From: Robinsoniella sp.
GTDB lineage: Bacteria; Bacillota; Clostridia; Lachnospirales; Lachnospiraceae
Direction of reading: 5' to 3'
Assembly (NCBI GenBank): GCA_023664735.1
Contig: JAMPFB010000021.1
Coordinates: 1 to 32,529 of the forward strand
Length of the DNA: 32,529 bases
Shown: positions 7,593-15,070 of the stretch, one piece after another
How the letters are laid out: each line of letters starts with the position of its first letter
Position numbering within the stretch: the first letter of the stretch is position 1
Position numbers and translations under genes: made by a program
Notes under the pieces: generated by a model
The model's input: the letters and a program-made list of their open reading frames with translations, nothing else
Databases searched by the model: none
What the model was told of the DNA's origin: nothing

Positions 7593-7706
7593 GTAACAGT
7601 TCAACCCATAGGTGCAAAGCAGGCTTTATGCAGAGCATGTTTTCTTAAGAAGCCCTTATAAAAACACCAGTGCTTTGCGTGGTATTTTAAAGCTTTGCAC
7701 TGTTGC
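7593..7706. mobile_element. 195-bp palindromic MITE, copy B (truncated)
   Basis: It starts with GTAACAGTTCAACCC (7593) and follows the other copies through the left arm, the asymmetric segment and the apical hairpin. It breaks off after GCACTGTTGCG near 7706, so the right arm is missing. The 7707-7753 sequence is unrelated. The arm sequence is closest to copy D (GCAAAGCAGG and ATGCAGAGCA blocks). Orientation is opposite to copies A and D. Confidence 0.85.
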
Positions 7707-7753
7707 GGAAGGTGACCCCCTGCCATTCCTCACTTGTAAGCTGGTTCATTGGT

Positions 7754-8431
7754 TCAGAATCCTGAGTTGCATGGCTTCCTTTTCATATCATAGTATCCCA
7801 TCAGCACCATCCACACATAAGCGCAGGTCTTTGGTATCATGAGCATTCCGATCATAGGAACCGCATCCGCAAAAAGGACTACCGGAATATAAAATCCAAA
7901 ACTCAGTACGATTGCCAGCCACATAAACCGAAATCCCCTGTCTTTTGTTTCGGATGCCTTTTTGAAAAAAAGGACAATGATAAGCAGTCCAAGCGCCACA
8001 AACGGAATATTTCTATAAATTCCCCATACAAGCGGCGCATCCTCAAATGTCCATCTATTTTGTGGGAAAAGGCACAGAATAGTCCTTGCCGCCGCTAACA
8101 GGCAGACACAAGTAGTCAGTATATTTCCTTTCTGCACGCCGTAACGGATTCGCCATATAAAATAGAGCAGAACGTAAAATACAGTCATGGTAATCGAAGT
8201 GACTAACTTGCCTATGCCAAGCGCCGCCGTAAAATTTTCCAGCCCTGTGGTGCATAAAGCGTAAGCACGAGGAAGAAGATGGAATGCATCACCTGTACCA
8301 AGAATAACCGCCATCATTCCAAACAGGAAATATTGTTTTTCCCCACGGCTCCTGCGCACCATCCTAATCCCAACTGTTATAACCAATGTCAAATATACAA
8401 TATCAAACAGTGTTTCCATGATTGCCTGCAT
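7754..8431 (-). CDS. Hypothetical 7-TM integral membrane protein
   Basis: A 225-residue, strongly hydrophobic protein with about seven predicted membrane segments, roughly at residues 7-25, 33-52, 67-94, 101-120, 135-155, 165-190 and 195-217. The loops are short and basic. I recognise no catalytic motif. It may belong to an uncharacterised Firmicutes membrane family. It begins 6 bp after the stop of the flavodoxin gene, so the two are almost certainly co-transcribed; a redox-linked membrane role is possible but speculative. The ATG at 8431 has only a weak purine-rich site; the ATG at 8419 is an alternative. Confidence 0.75.
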   Translation of the reverse strand: MQAIMETLFDIVYLTLVITVGIRMVRRSRGEKQYFLFGMMAVILGTGDAFHLLPRAYALCTTGLENFTAALGIGKLVTSITMTVFYVLLYFIWRIRYGVQKGNILTTCVCLLAAARTILCLFPQNRWTFEDAPLVWGIYRNIPFVALGLLIIVLFFKKASETKDRGFRFMWLAIVLSFGFYIPVVLFADAVPMIGMLMIPKTCAYVWMVLMGYYDMKRKPCNSGF

Positions 8432-8437
8432 GACTAT

Positions 8438-8857
8438 CTATCTCTCTTTCTTTTCTATAATTTTCTTTGCAAACGCAGCCGCCGCTTTGCAGTCGTTTCC
8501 ATCCGGCTTTCCCTTATGCATTGGTCCAAATGAACCTTTACAGTAAAATTCCTCTTTTGCCTGCGGAATCCCTTTTTCTGTCAGCAGCTTTCCCACCTGC
8601 TTATAAGTGGACTTTACTAGTGCAGCCGTACTGACATTGACAACCTTCCCGACCTTTACATGGATGCCTGAAATAAACCTTTTGACACTTTCATCTACCC
8701 CATATGCATAGACCGAACTGCACAGAAAAAGGATATCCACATCCTCTGTAAGTGCCTTTTCGGTTGTTTCCGCCGTCACACCCACTGCATCCGCAACCGC
8801 TTCTGCAAGTTTTTTTGTGTTTCCTGATCTCGTGTAATATCTCACTGCAACATTCAT
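8438..8857 (-). CDS. Flavodoxin-like FMN protein
   Basis: A 139-residue electron carrier of the short-chain flavodoxin type. The N-terminal FMN-phosphate loop reads YTRSGNTKKLAEAVA, matching the T-x-S/T-G-N-T pattern, after a beta strand MNVAVRY. The next strands (DILFLCSSVYAYG and VVNVSTAAL) fit the flavin-binding loops. The ATG at 8857 is used because GAGGTG precedes it; an in-frame extension to 8962 would run into a transposable element and is rejected. The gene heads a unit with the 7-TM protein. Its consensus promoter is more than 300 bp upstream (9168-9196), and a 194-bp MITE has been inserted between promoter and gene. Confidence 0.88.
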   Translation of the reverse strand: MNVAVRYYTRSGNTKKLAEAVADAVGVTAETTEKALTEDVDILFLCSSVYAYGVDESVKRFISGIHVKVGKVVNVSTAALVKSTYKQVGKLLTEKGIPQAKEEFYCKGSFGPMHKGKPDGNDCKAAAAFAKKIIEKKER

Positions 8858-8917
8858 AAGCGCACCTCTTCTTTCTATCTTTCCAAATTGTTTTTTTGAA
8901 TACACGGCAATAAATTT

Positions 8918-9111
8918 GTAACCGTTCAGCCCACAGACCGGAGGAAGGGACACACAGAGCATGTTTTCTTAAGGAGCCCTTATAAAAACGCCAGCGCTTA
9001 GCGAGGTATTTTCGAGCTTAGCACTGCTGCGTTTTTATAGAGCGAGAGCGTGGCGACGTAGAAAACATGCTCTGTGTGTCCCTTCCTCCGGTCTGCGGGC
9101 TGAACGGCTGC
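8918..9111. mobile_element. 195-bp palindromic MITE, copy C, with 8-bp target duplication
   Basis: The element starts GTAACCGTTCAGCCC and ends in the near-complement GGGCTGAACGGCTGC. Its arms are nearly perfectly complementary over 40 bp and carry a copy-specific block (ACCGGAGGAAGGGA). It is flanked by the perfect direct repeat ATAAATTT at 8910-8917 and 9112-9119, the mark of a transposition event. Length is 194 bp. Orientation matches copies B and E. It lies in the leader of the flavodoxin transcript. Confidence 0.93.
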
Positions 9112-9167
9112 ATAAATTTTCTTATGCTCTCAAAAAATGCTTTACTCTTATTTCCGTACCGTATATA

Positions 9168-9196
9168 ATTATATTGCTACATCTATCAGGTGTCAA
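9168..9196 (-). promoter_or_regulatory. Consensus promoter of the flavodoxin unit
   Basis: Minus-strand TTGACA (9196-9191) and TATAAT (9173-9168) are separated by 17 bp, a perfect sigma-70 consensus. The only downstream gene on this strand is the flavodoxin at 8857, with MITE copy C between them. The predicted untranslated leader is about 300 nt and includes the whole 194-nt hairpin. Confidence 0.75.
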
Positions 9197-9252
9197 TTAC
9201 AAAGTTATTTATGAGTAAGTAAGAAAAAAATGAGTAAAAGGAGAAAATACCT

Positions 9253-9330
9253 ATGCCAGTCAGCCATACTTGCCCCTGCACAGAAACATGCCCACTGCAA
9301 AAAACTTGCTGCCAATCTTATCAGAATTAG
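9253..9330 (+). CDS. Possible Cys-rich micro-ORF (25 aa)
   Basis: ATG at 9253 is preceded by AAAGGAG with 9 nt spacing and opens a 25-codon frame with five cysteines (TCPCTETCPLQKTCCQ). The pattern C-x-C...C...CC resembles the start of small clostridial metal-binding proteins with CPC...CC motifs, so it may be a truncated remnant of one. No convincing promoter is seen on this strand. Coding status is uncertain. Confidence 0.3.
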   Translation: MPVSHTCPCTETCPLQKTCCQSYQN

Positions 9331-9379
9331 CAAAGTGGGCGGTCAACATTAAGTAACGTCCCTGTTTGCTCCACACTTC

Positions 9380-9409
9380 TATCCATCAGGAACTTATCCA
9401 TCAGGAACT
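9380..9409 (+). repeat. 15-bp tandem duplication
   Basis: TATCCATCAGGAACT occurs twice in direct succession (9380-9394 and 9395-9409). The 8-mer ACACTTCT is also repeated at 9373-9380 and 9413-9420, bracketing the duplication. The rest of 9120-9469 holds the flavodoxin promoter and the micro-ORF and nothing else I recognise. Confidence 0.8.
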
Positions 9410-9469
9410 AAGACACTTCTGGAAACAAAACAATCAACCCCCTTTCTAGTACAGCCTGCCACAAAACAG

Positions 9470-9697
9470 CAACAGAGGGAGGAGAGTGGATTGGCTTTCT
9501 TGTTTTTGATGGCGCTTTTCCTTAACAGCCTTTTCGGTACCTAGGGGAAAATTGCCATGGACGGCAATTTTAGTCATATCGCGCCATGGAGGGCGCTATA
9601 TGACGACCCGTTCGGTATCCACAGCTTTCCAAGGCTGTTTAGGAAAAGCGCCATCAAAAACACGAAAAGCCAATCCACTCTCCTCCCTCTGTTGCGT
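9470..9697. repeat. Family-2 palindromic repeat, complete copy 2
   Basis: The outer arms pair perfectly over 26 bp (9470-9495 with 9669-9694). They continue almost perfectly through the GTTTTTGATGGCGC block and AACAGCCTT. The centre contains two small hairpins, one around ATTGCC...GGCAAT and one around GTCATAT...ATATGAC. Partial copies lie at both window ends. Possible outer ends GTAACG (9353) and CGTTAC (9708-9713) are not certain, and no target duplication was found. It contains only spurious short reading frames. Confidence 0.88.
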
Positions 9698-9769
9698 CCG
9701 GTTTAGCCGTTACCTTCAAAAAAACAATCTAAACTATTACCGATTTCCCTGCTTTAAAGTAATAAAGTG

Positions 9770-9798
9770 TTGACATTTCATATTCCCAACGTTACAAT
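9770..9798 (+). promoter_or_regulatory. Promoter of the aroF-tyrA-aroA operon
   Basis: TTGACA (9770-9775) and TACAAT (9793-9798) are separated by 17 bp. Transcription would start near 9805, giving a leader of about 125 nt before aroF. Confidence 0.8.
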
Positions 9799-9837
9799 AT
9801 TGCATGTGTTTCCAACACCTATTTTTTCAAGTACTTT

Positions 9838-9883
9838 TCATTACTTCCGGCATATCTGCCAAAGGTAATGACTGGAAATGGCA
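9838..9883 (+). promoter_or_regulatory. Leader hairpins upstream of aroF, possible attenuator-like element
   Basis: TCATTAC (9838-9844) pairs with GTAATGA (9865-9871), enclosing GGCA/TGCC (9849-9852 with 9857-9860). A competing pairing, TGCCA (9857-9861) with TGGCA (9879-9883), would disrupt it. No T-run follows, so a classical terminator is not seen. A regulatory role is inferred only from the mutually exclusive hairpins. Confidence 0.35.
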
Positions 9884-9929
9884 AAGGAAGCAGACACAAA
9901 AATAAGAACTAGAAATGGAGATTAGAAAA

Positions 9930-10943
9930 ATGATTGTAGTAATGAAACCAAATGCTGCCGACAGCAGCATTCAGTCTATCAAAGAATATATTGAAAGCTT
10001 TCAGCTTCAGGTACATTTATCAAAGGGCGAAGAAGTGACGATTATCGGTATCGTAGGGGATAAATCAAAGCTTCCAGCAGAAAATCTGACAAGCTTTAAG
10101 GATGTGGAAAAAATCGTTCCTATTTCAGAAAGCTATAAGCTTTCCAATATTAAGCTGCATCCAGAGCCTACTACCGTGTCTGTAGGAAACACTACGATCG
10201 GTCCGGGAAACCTGACAATTATGGCCGGTCCCTGCGCCGTGGAAACGGAAAAACAGCTTTTGGAAATCGCCCATGCGGTAAAGGCTTCCGGCGCCACTAT
10301 TTTAAGAGGCGGCGCATATAAGCCCCGCACCTCCCCCTACTCTTTTCAGGGGCTTGAGGCAGAAGGCTTAAGATATATGCAGAAGGCAAAAAAGGAAACC
10401 GGGCTTACTACTATATGTGAAGTAGTTAGTATGGAGGCAATTGAAGCAGCAGAAAAATATGTAGATATGATTCAGATAGGTGCCAGAAACATGCAAAACT
10501 TCATACTGTTAAAGGAAGCTGGCCGTTCCGGTATGCCTGTACTGTTAAAAAGAGGTCTTTGCGCTACTATTGATGAATGGCTCAATGCGGCAGAATACAT
10601 TATTGCAGAAGGCAATCCCAATGTAGTCCTATGTGAACGGGGTATCCGCACCTTTGAGACGGCTACCAGAAACACCTTGGACATCAGTGCTGTTCCCGTA
10701 TTAAAATCAAAGACACATTTACCGGTTATTGTTGACCCTTCACACTCTACCGGCTCCTACAAATATGTTGCTCCTATGGCAAAGGCAGCCGTTGCCTGTG
10801 ACAGTGACGGTCTTATGATAGAGGTACATAATGACCCGGCAAACGCCTTATCAGACGGTCCGCAATCCTTAACCTTCAAAAAATTCGATGCATTATGCAA
10901 GGATTTAAGACCATTTGCCAAGCTGGTAAACCGTACCTTCTAA
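9930..10943 (+). CDS. aroF: 3-deoxy-7-phosphoheptulonate (DAHP) synthase, type I-beta
   Basis: This enzyme catalyses the first step of the shikimate pathway, condensing phosphoenolpyruvate and erythrose 4-phosphate. The N-terminal ferredoxin-like regulatory domain (about 1-75) is followed by the TIM barrel. Visible motifs are GPCAVE (about 100-105), RGGAYKPRTSPYSFQG (126-141), GARNMQNF and DPSHSTGSY. I place the start at the second ATG (9930) because GGAGA lies 8 nt before it and the resulting MIVVMKPN start is typical; an ATG at 9915 is in frame but has no good site. The protein has 337 residues. It is the first gene of an operon with tyrA (19 bp downstream) and aroA. The regulatory domain suggests feedback control by an aromatic amino acid; which one is unknown. 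Confidence 0.95.
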   Translation: MIVVMKPNAADSSIQSIKEYIESFQLQVHLSKGEEVTIIGIVGDKSKLPAENLTSFKDVEKIVPISESYKLSNIKLHPEPTTVSVGNTTIGPGNLTIMAGPCAVETEKQLLEIAHAVKASGATILRGGAYKPRTSPYSFQGLEAEGLRYMQKAKKETGLTTICEVVSMEAIEAAEKYVDMIQIGARNMQNFILLKEAGRSGMPVLLKRGLCATIDEWLNAAEYIIAEGNPNVVLCERGIRTFETATRNTLDISAVPVLKSKTHLPVIVDPSHSTGSYKYVAPMAKAAVACDSDGLMIEVHNDPANALSDGPQSLTFKKFDALCKDLRPFAKLVNRTF

Positions 10944-10962
10944 AAAATCAGGAGAAGCAAAA

Positions 10963-12075
10963 ATGGACATAACTACCTGTGCCTTTATGGGGCTTGGCTT
11001 GATTGGCGGCTCTATAGCAAAGGCAATAAAAAAAGCAAAACCTCATATTCAAATCAAAGCCTTTGACATTAATCAGCAAACTCTGCTCCTTGCCCAACAG
11101 GAAGGCACGATAGACAAGGCTTATCCTTCCCTGAAACCGGATTTTTTTCAGTGCGATATTTTTTTCCTTTGTGCCCCGGTTTCTAAAAATGATGAAAACT
11201 TAAGGAATATAAAGGAATATCTTCCAAAGAACTGCATTTTAACAGATGTAGGCAGCGTAAAGTCCGGCATCCATCAGGTCATTTTAAAGGAAGGGCTAAC
11301 GTCCTGCTTTATCGGTGGACATCCTATGGCTGGCAGCGAAAAGGCCGGCTATGCAAATTCCAATCCTCTTCTTTTAGAAAATGCCTACTATGTTTTGACG
11401 CCAACCGAAAGTGTACCCGAAGAGTTTTTGGACAGCTATAAAGAGCTGGTGGCATCCTTTGGAGCAATTCCCCTTATTTTGGACTATAAGGAGCATGATT
11501 ATATTACTGCAGCAATCAGCCACCTGCCTCATATCATTGCTTCTAGTCTGGTAAATCTAGTAAAGGATTCCGATACAAAAGAAGGGCTTATGAAGCTGAT
11601 TGCTGCCGGAGGCTTTAAGGATATTACAAGGATTGCCTCCTCCTCACCCATTATGTGGCAGCAAATCTGCATGGCTAACAGGGAAAATATCCGGCTTTTA
11701 TTAGATGATTATATTGCTTCCCTAAGCCATATACGGGATATGCTTGATACCTTGCCTGCTCCTGAGTCCATGGATTCCATTTATTCCTTATTTGATACCG
11801 CTAAAAGCTATCGGGATTCCTTTCCCAATGCTTCCAGCGGCCCTATTAAGAAAATTTATGATATTTATTTAGAGGTTCCCGATGAAGCCGGTTCTATTGC
11901 CAGAACATCTGTTATTTTGGCAGAAAACCACATAAGCATAAAAAATATCGGAATCATGCACAACCGGGAGTTTGAGGAAGGCGCCTTGCGCATTGAATTT
12001 TATGAGGAAGCTGCCAAACATGCTGCCATTCAATTGTTACGGGAAAAAAATTATAAGATATACACTGCTGACTAA
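10963..12075 (+). CDS. tyrA: Prephenate dehydrogenase with C-terminal ACT domain
   Basis: It oxidatively decarboxylates prephenate to 4-hydroxyphenylpyruvate on the way to tyrosine, using NAD(P). The Rossmann motif GLGLIGGS begins at residue 10. The substrate-region block GGHPMAGSE lies at 117-125. The all-helical dehydrogenase domain spans about 170-285, and an ACT domain (about 298-370, with VPDEAGSIARTSVILAE) ends the protein and probably senses tyrosine. There is no chorismate mutase domain. AGGAG lies 8 nt before the ATG. It is the middle gene of the aromatic operon, 19 bp after aroF and 55 bp before aroA. Confidence 0.95.
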   Translation: MDITTCAFMGLGLIGGSIAKAIKKAKPHIQIKAFDINQQTLLLAQQEGTIDKAYPSLKPDFFQCDIFFLCAPVSKNDENLRNIKEYLPKNCILTDVGSVKSGIHQVILKEGLTSCFIGGHPMAGSEKAGYANSNPLLLENAYYVLTPTESVPEEFLDSYKELVASFGAIPLILDYKEHDYITAAISHLPHIIASSLVNLVKDSDTKEGLMKLIAAGGFKDITRIASSSPIMWQQICMANRENIRLLLDDYIASLSHIRDMLDTLPAPESMDSIYSLFDTAKSYRDSFPNASSGPIKKIYDIYLEVPDEAGSIARTSVILAENHISIKNIGIMHNREFEEGALRIEFYEEAAKHAAIQLLREKNYKIYTAD

Positions 12076-12130
12076 CCAGACAGTTGTTTTTTTCCAAATG
12101 TCGGAAATAAAAAGAAAGGAATTGAAATAG

Positions 12131-13408
12131 ATGGAGTTAAAAAAGGTTCATGGCTTAAAAGGAGAGGTAACCATTCCCGGAGATAAATCCATTTCCCACC
12201 GAGCTGTTATGTTCGGCTCTATTTCCAATGGGCTGACGGAAGTCACTAATTTCCTGCAAGGAGCTGACTGCCTCTCTACCATCTCCTGCTTTCGGAAATT
12301 AGGCATTTCCATTGAAAATACCCCGGAGAAAATTCTTATTCACGGAAAGGGGCTTCACGGCTTAAGCGCTCCTTTGGAACAACTAGATACCGGCAACAGC
12401 GGGACTACTGTACGCCTGATTTCAGGCATATTGGCTCCCCAGCCTTTTTCCGTAACCTTAACGGGAGATGCATCAATTCAGAAGCGTCCTATGAAACGCA
12501 TCATTGACCCATTAACGCAAATGGGTGCATCCATAAAAAGTAAAAACGGAAACGACTGTGCCCCTCTTTCCATTACCGGAAGCCCCTTGAAAGCAATTCA
12601 TTACACTTCCAATGTAGCTTCCGCCCAAGTCAAGTCAGCTATTTTGCTGGCAGGGCTTTATGCAGACGGGGAAACAACCGTCACGGAGCCTTACATAAGC
12701 CGAAACCATTCGGAAATTATGCTGCGCTATTTCGGCGCTGCTGTTACAACAAAAGACACTACTGCCTCCATACTTCCAGAGCCAAAGCTTTCCGGGCAAA
12801 AAGTAGAAGTTCCCGGCGATATTTCTTCCGCCGCTTACTTTATTGCTGCAGGACTTCTTGTTCCAAACAGTGAAATCCTTATCAAAAATGTAGGAATCAA
12901 CCCTACTAGAGACGGCATCCTAAAGGTAGCAAAGGAAATGGGCGGCAACATTACTCTTTTGAACATCAATGAGGAACATGGAGAACCAGTTGCCGATATT
13001 CTTGTAAAATCCAGCTCTCTTCATGGCATCACCATAAAAGGGGAAATCATTCCTACTTTAATTGATGAGCTTCCCATTATTGCTATTATGGCTGCTTTTG
13101 CAAAAGGCACCACTACGATTATGGATGCTGCCGAATTAAAGGTAAAGGAATCCAATCGGATTGATGTAATGGCGGAAAATTTATCTGCTATGGGCTGTGA
13201 CATTACCCCAACAGCAGATGGCATGATCATTCATGGAGGATCGCCTTTGACTGGCGCCATAATTGATTCCAAGCTGGATCATCGAATTGCCATGAGCTTT
13301 GCCATTGCCGCTTTACGTGCAGATGGCATTACAGAAATAAAGGGAAGCCAATGCGTGAACATTTCCTATCCTGCTTTTTATCAGGATTTGGAACGGCTGG
13401 CAAAATAA
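12131..13408 (+). CDS. aroA: 5-enolpyruvylshikimate-3-phosphate synthase
   Basis: It transfers the enolpyruvyl group of phosphoenolpyruvate to shikimate 3-phosphate. Family signatures are GDKSISHR (17-24), DTGNSGTTVRLISG (85-98), RPMKRIIDPL, the KESNRIDVM block and DHRIAMSFAIAAL near the end. Its 425 residues match the family. The ATG follows AAGGA at a slightly long spacing. It is the last gene of the operon; a strong hairpin terminator begins 3 bp after the stop. Only three shikimate/aromatic genes are here, so the remaining steps must be encoded elsewhere. Confidence 0.96.
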   Translation: MELKKVHGLKGEVTIPGDKSISHRAVMFGSISNGLTEVTNFLQGADCLSTISCFRKLGISIENTPEKILIHGKGLHGLSAPLEQLDTGNSGTTVRLISGILAPQPFSVTLTGDASIQKRPMKRIIDPLTQMGASIKSKNGNDCAPLSITGSPLKAIHYTSNVASAQVKSAILLAGLYADGETTVTEPYISRNHSEIMLRYFGAAVTTKDTTASILPEPKLSGQKVEVPGDISSAAYFIAAGLLVPNSEILIKNVGINPTRDGILKVAKEMGGNITLLNINEEHGEPVADILVKSSSLHGITIKGEIIPTLIDELPIIAIMAAFAKGTTTIMDAAELKVKESNRIDVMAENLSAMGCDITPTADGMIIHGGSPLTGAIIDSKLDHRIAMSFAIAALRADGITEIKGSQCVNISYPAFYQDLERLAK

Positions 13409-13410
13409 TA

Positions 13411-13455
13411 GAAACGCCCTGCCTTTGCAAATACACGCAAGGGGCAGGGCATTTC
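13411..13455. terminator. Bidirectional terminator between aroA and the PilZ gene
   Basis: GAAACGCCCTGCC (13411-13423) pairs with GGCAGGGCATTTC (13443-13455) with one mismatch. An inner stem CCTTTGC / GCAAGG surrounds a short loop. T-rich sequence follows on plus, and T-rich sequence also follows on minus, so it can serve the two convergent genes. Confidence 0.88.
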
Positions 13456-13491
13456 TGTTTCTTTTCCTTATATCATTTTCTAATGTTCATT

Positions 13492-13836
13492 CTATTTTGT
13501 ATTTGCCGTAATGGTATCATACACTTCAATTCTGGCTGCATCCATTTCCGGCATACCAATAAAGATTCCGCCATAGGAAAATGTCTTTTCCTCTTTTGCA
13601 ATACGGACAATTTCTACAAATGCATGAATGACTTCCTTGGTCCAAATCGTCAGATAAGCTTCATATACCGCACCGATTCCCAAAGGTGTATCACAGGTAA
13701 AGCCCACTCCTGTCTTGGATACGTTCTGCACATCAATAATAACCTCGCTGTCAGCATCCGTTCCATCTCCGCTAAGCCGCTTAATAATCAATTTGGAAAC
13801 CAATTCCATTCTCCTGCTTCTTCTTTTTTCTTCCAT
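13492..13836 (-). CDS. PilZ domain protein (c-di-GMP binding)
   Basis: A 114-residue single-domain PilZ protein, a likely cyclic-di-GMP receptor. The two ligand motifs are present: RRSRR (RxxxR, residues 5-9) and NVSKTG (the [D/N]xSxxG motif, Asn38-Ser40-Gly43), followed by a beta-barrel pattern. The start at 13836 is chosen because AAGGGG lies 7 nt upstream; an in-frame ATG at 13863 lacks a site. It has its own promoter (13889-13917). No cyclase, phosphodiesterase or motility gene lies nearby, so the output is unknown. Confidence 0.88.
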   Translation of the reverse strand: MEEKRRSRRMELVSKLIIKRLSGDGTDADSEVIIDVQNVSKTGVGFTCDTPLGIGAVYEAYLTIWTKEVIHAFVEIVRIAKEEKTFSYGGIFIGMPEMDAARIEVYDTITANTK

Positions 13837-13888
13837 ATGTAACCCCTTTCGAGCAAATTTCATACTCCATAGTATTTCATCAAAATTT

Positions 13889-13917
13889 ATTTTATACTAC
13901 TTTCAGTAAAAAAGCAA
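13889..13917 (-). promoter_or_regulatory. Probable promoter of the PilZ gene
   Basis: Minus-strand TTGCTT (13917-13912) and TAAAAT (13894-13889) are separated by 17 bp, ending about 52 bp before the ATG. Confidence 0.55.
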
Positions 13918-13978
13918 GTCTCCGTGACAACTCAGCATTTTGTAGTAGGTTTGAATAAGCGGACATGAGGGAAATCAA

Positions 13979-13991
13979 GCTAAACTGTTAC
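13979..13991 (-). repeat. Solo terminus of the MITE family
   Basis: GCTAAACTGTTAC on plus differs by one base from the last 13 bp of the consensus right end (GCTGAACTGTTAC). It lies 8 bp downstream of the queA stop codon, without a partner end. Confidence 0.45.
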
Positions 13992-13999
13992 GTTACATA

Positions 14000-15034
14000 T
14001 CAAATTATAACCATAGCATCCCCAAAGGAGAAAAAGCGATACTTCTCCCGAATAGCCTCTTCATATGCCGAGAGCACATGCTCCCTGCCTGCCAATGCTG
14101 ATACAAGCATAATCAACGTAGATTCCGGCAGGTGGAAATTCGTAATCAGCCCGTCAATCATTTGGAATTGATAACCGGGATAAATAAAGATTTCCGTATT
14201 ATCACAGCATTCCTCTATCGTTCCATCCTCTTTCACTGCACTTTCCAGTGTACGGCAGCTTGTAGTTCCCACAGCAATGACACGGTGTCCCTCTGCCTTT
14301 GCCCGATTTATCTTGTCTGCTGCTTCTTTTGATATTTGATAGTATTCCGAATGCATATGATGCTCTAAAATATTATCCACTTTTACAGGGCGGAAGGTTC
14401 CAAGTCCTACATGTAACGTCACATAGGCAATGTCAACTCCCATTTCTTCAATTTTTTCAAGAAGCTCCTTGGTAAAATGCAGTCCTGCTGTAGGGGCTGC
14501 TGCAGAGCCTTCATATTTTGCATATACAGTCTGATATCTGGACTTATCCTGCAGCTTATGGGTAATATAAGGGGGAAGGGGCATTTCACCAAGCTGGTCC
14601 AGCACTTCTTCAAAAATCCCCTCATAGGAAAACCGAATCAGACGGTTTCCTTCTTCTAACACCTTTAGCACCTCTGCCTTTAACAGCCCATCTCCAAAAA
14701 CGAGCTTTGTTCCCGGTCTTGCCTTTTTTCCCGGCCTTACAAGTGTTTCCCAGCAGTCATTTTCCCTTCTTTTCAGCAATAGCACCTCAATGCCAGCGCC
14801 TGTGTCTTCTTTCATGCCCATAAGTCTTGCAGGCAGCACCTTTGTGTCATTTAAGACCAAACAGTCCCCCGGTTTTAAGAAGCCGGTGATTTCCCGAAAG
14901 GTATGATGGGAAATCTCTCCGGTCTCTTTCCTCAATGCCAGAAGCCTTGAGCTGCTTCTATCTTCCAAGGGGTCCTGAGCAATCAGCTCCCCCGGCAAAT
15001 CAAAATAAAAATCCGATTTTTTTATATTATTCAT
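14000..15034 (-). CDS. queA: S-adenosylmethionine:tRNA ribosyltransferase-isomerase
   Basis: It transfers and isomerises the ribosyl group of S-adenosylmethionine onto 7-deazaguanine in tRNA, giving epoxyqueuosine, a late step of queuosine synthesis. Family motifs are [22 protein letters not shown] near the N-terminus, [36 protein letters not shown] and a C-terminal [17 protein letters not shown]. Length (344 aa) is usual. It starts 36 bp after pheT on the same strand and may be co-transcribed with pheST; the other queuosine genes are not in the window. Confidence 0.96.
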   Translation of the reverse strand: MNNIKKSDFYFDLPGELIAQDPLEDRSSSRLLALRKETGEISHHTFREITGFLKPGDCLVLNDTKVLPARLMGMKEDTGAGIEVLLLKRRENDCWETLVRPGKKARPGTKLVFGDGLLKAEVLKVLEEGNRLIRFSYEGIFEEVLDQLGEMPLPPYITHKLQDKSRYQTVYAKYEGSAAAPTAGLHFTKELLEKIEEMGVDIAYVTLHVGLGTFRPVKVDNILEHHMHSEYYQISKEAADKINRAKAEGHRVIAVGTTSCRTLESAVKEDGTIEECCDNTEIFIYPGYQFQMIDGLITNFHLPESTLIMLVSALAGREHVLSAYEEAIREKYRFFSFGDAMVII

Positions 15035-15070
15035 ATTATTCTCATTTCTTGTAACTGTCTGTCAGAGCCT

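Noticed and set aside
8858-8962. N-terminal extension of the flavodoxin reading frame
   Set aside because: The extra 35 codons are partly MITE sequence; the internal ATG at 8857 has a good ribosome site and gives a normal flavodoxin start.
9552-9773. 73-codon plus-strand frame in the repeat region
   Set aside because: It translates the centre and right arm of the family-2 palindrome and has no homology-like features.
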